In this document: piece after piece, positions 63,983 through 64,000 of the stretch
Numbering within the stretch: the first letter of the stretch is position 1
Layout: each line of letters opens with the position of its first letter
DNA from: Thiomicrospira sp. WB1
GTDB lineage: Bacteria; Pseudomonadota; Gammaproteobacteria; Thiomicrospirales; Thiomicrospiraceae
Direction: 5' to 3'
Assembly (NCBI RefSeq): GCF_001507535.1
Contig: NZ_LQBN01000001.1
Location: forward strand, 1-64,000
DNA: 64,000 nt
Translations under genes and position numbers: made by a program
The notes under the pieces: generated by a model
Seen by the model: only the letters and a program-made list of their open reading frames with translations
What the model was told of the DNA's origin: nothing
Databases searched by the model: none

Positions 63983-64000
63983 TGATTAGGGCACAGACCA

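Overview
The window looks like chromosome of a free-living, probably aquatic gammaproteobacterium of about 50-55% GC. The evidence is DUF3581, CmoA/CmoB, an LplT-Aas pair, MlaA, PrlC, EngB, a fused MrpA-MrpB antiporter subunit, ResB/CcsA (system II) cytochrome c biogenesis, many c-di-GMP enzymes and a LapA-like giant adhesin. A sulfur-oxidising Thiotrichales-type relative is possible, but that is only a guess. No rRNA, tRNA, transposase or CRISPR array was recognised.

Layout. 1-1.5 kb: N-terminus of a minus-strand retention-module adhesin that runs off the left edge. 1.9-4.6 kb: small genes, thioredoxin 2 and a CnoX-like TPR protein without its thioredoxin domain. 4.65-11.8 kb: a minus-strand MoxR/DUF58/DUF4381/VWA/VWA-TPR/BatD operon. 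12-20.4 kb: DUF3581, ArsR-rhodanese, soluble chemoreceptor, PAS-GGDEF, endonuclease, MltC-like lytic transglycosylase, cmoA-cmoB. 20.5-23.7 kb: a substrate-binding protein coupled to a hybrid histidine kinase. 23.8-30.9 kb: a second, plus-strand MoxR-Bat operon with the same gene order. 31-39.8 kb: GGDEF protein, fadL-lplT-aas, prlC, yjbQ. 40-48 kb: Na/Pi cotransporter and the mrpA(B)CDEFG operon. 48-55 kb: mlaA, an OxyR-like regulator, then GGDEF-EAL, PhnD-like protein, a small protein and an acetolactate synthase. 55.5-60 kb: dsbA-ccsA-resB and engB. 60.4-64 kb: a three-gene operon (SERAC1-like hydrolase, small middle protein, zinc-hook SMC/Rad50-like ATPase) resembling an ABC-three-component predicted defence system, next to an AT-rich gap after engB.

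Overlaid on the genes are three signals that gene calls do not explain. (1) A dispersed palindrome with core CCAGGCCTGG, usually with TTTTGA/TCAAAA arms, has 14 exact and 3 near copies between 2.3 and 60.0 kb and none in the defence-like operon. It is often inside genes, where it encodes a recurrent (D)QAW(SK) peptide. (2) Five sites match the ParB-binding parS palindrome GTTTCACGTGAAAC with at most one mismatch (9.4-39.2 kb). (3) A 240-bp cluster of DnaA-box matches lies in the oxyR upstream gap (49.9-50.1 kb). Signals 2 and 3 together suggest the window is close to the replication origin.

Functional themes are envelope and protein quality control (two MoxR-Bat systems, DsbA, cytochrome c assembly, MlaA, LplT-Aas, MltC), c-di-GMP and histidine-kinase signalling paired with periplasmic binding proteins, ion homeostasis (Mrp, Na/Pi), and one probable horizontally acquired conflict system.
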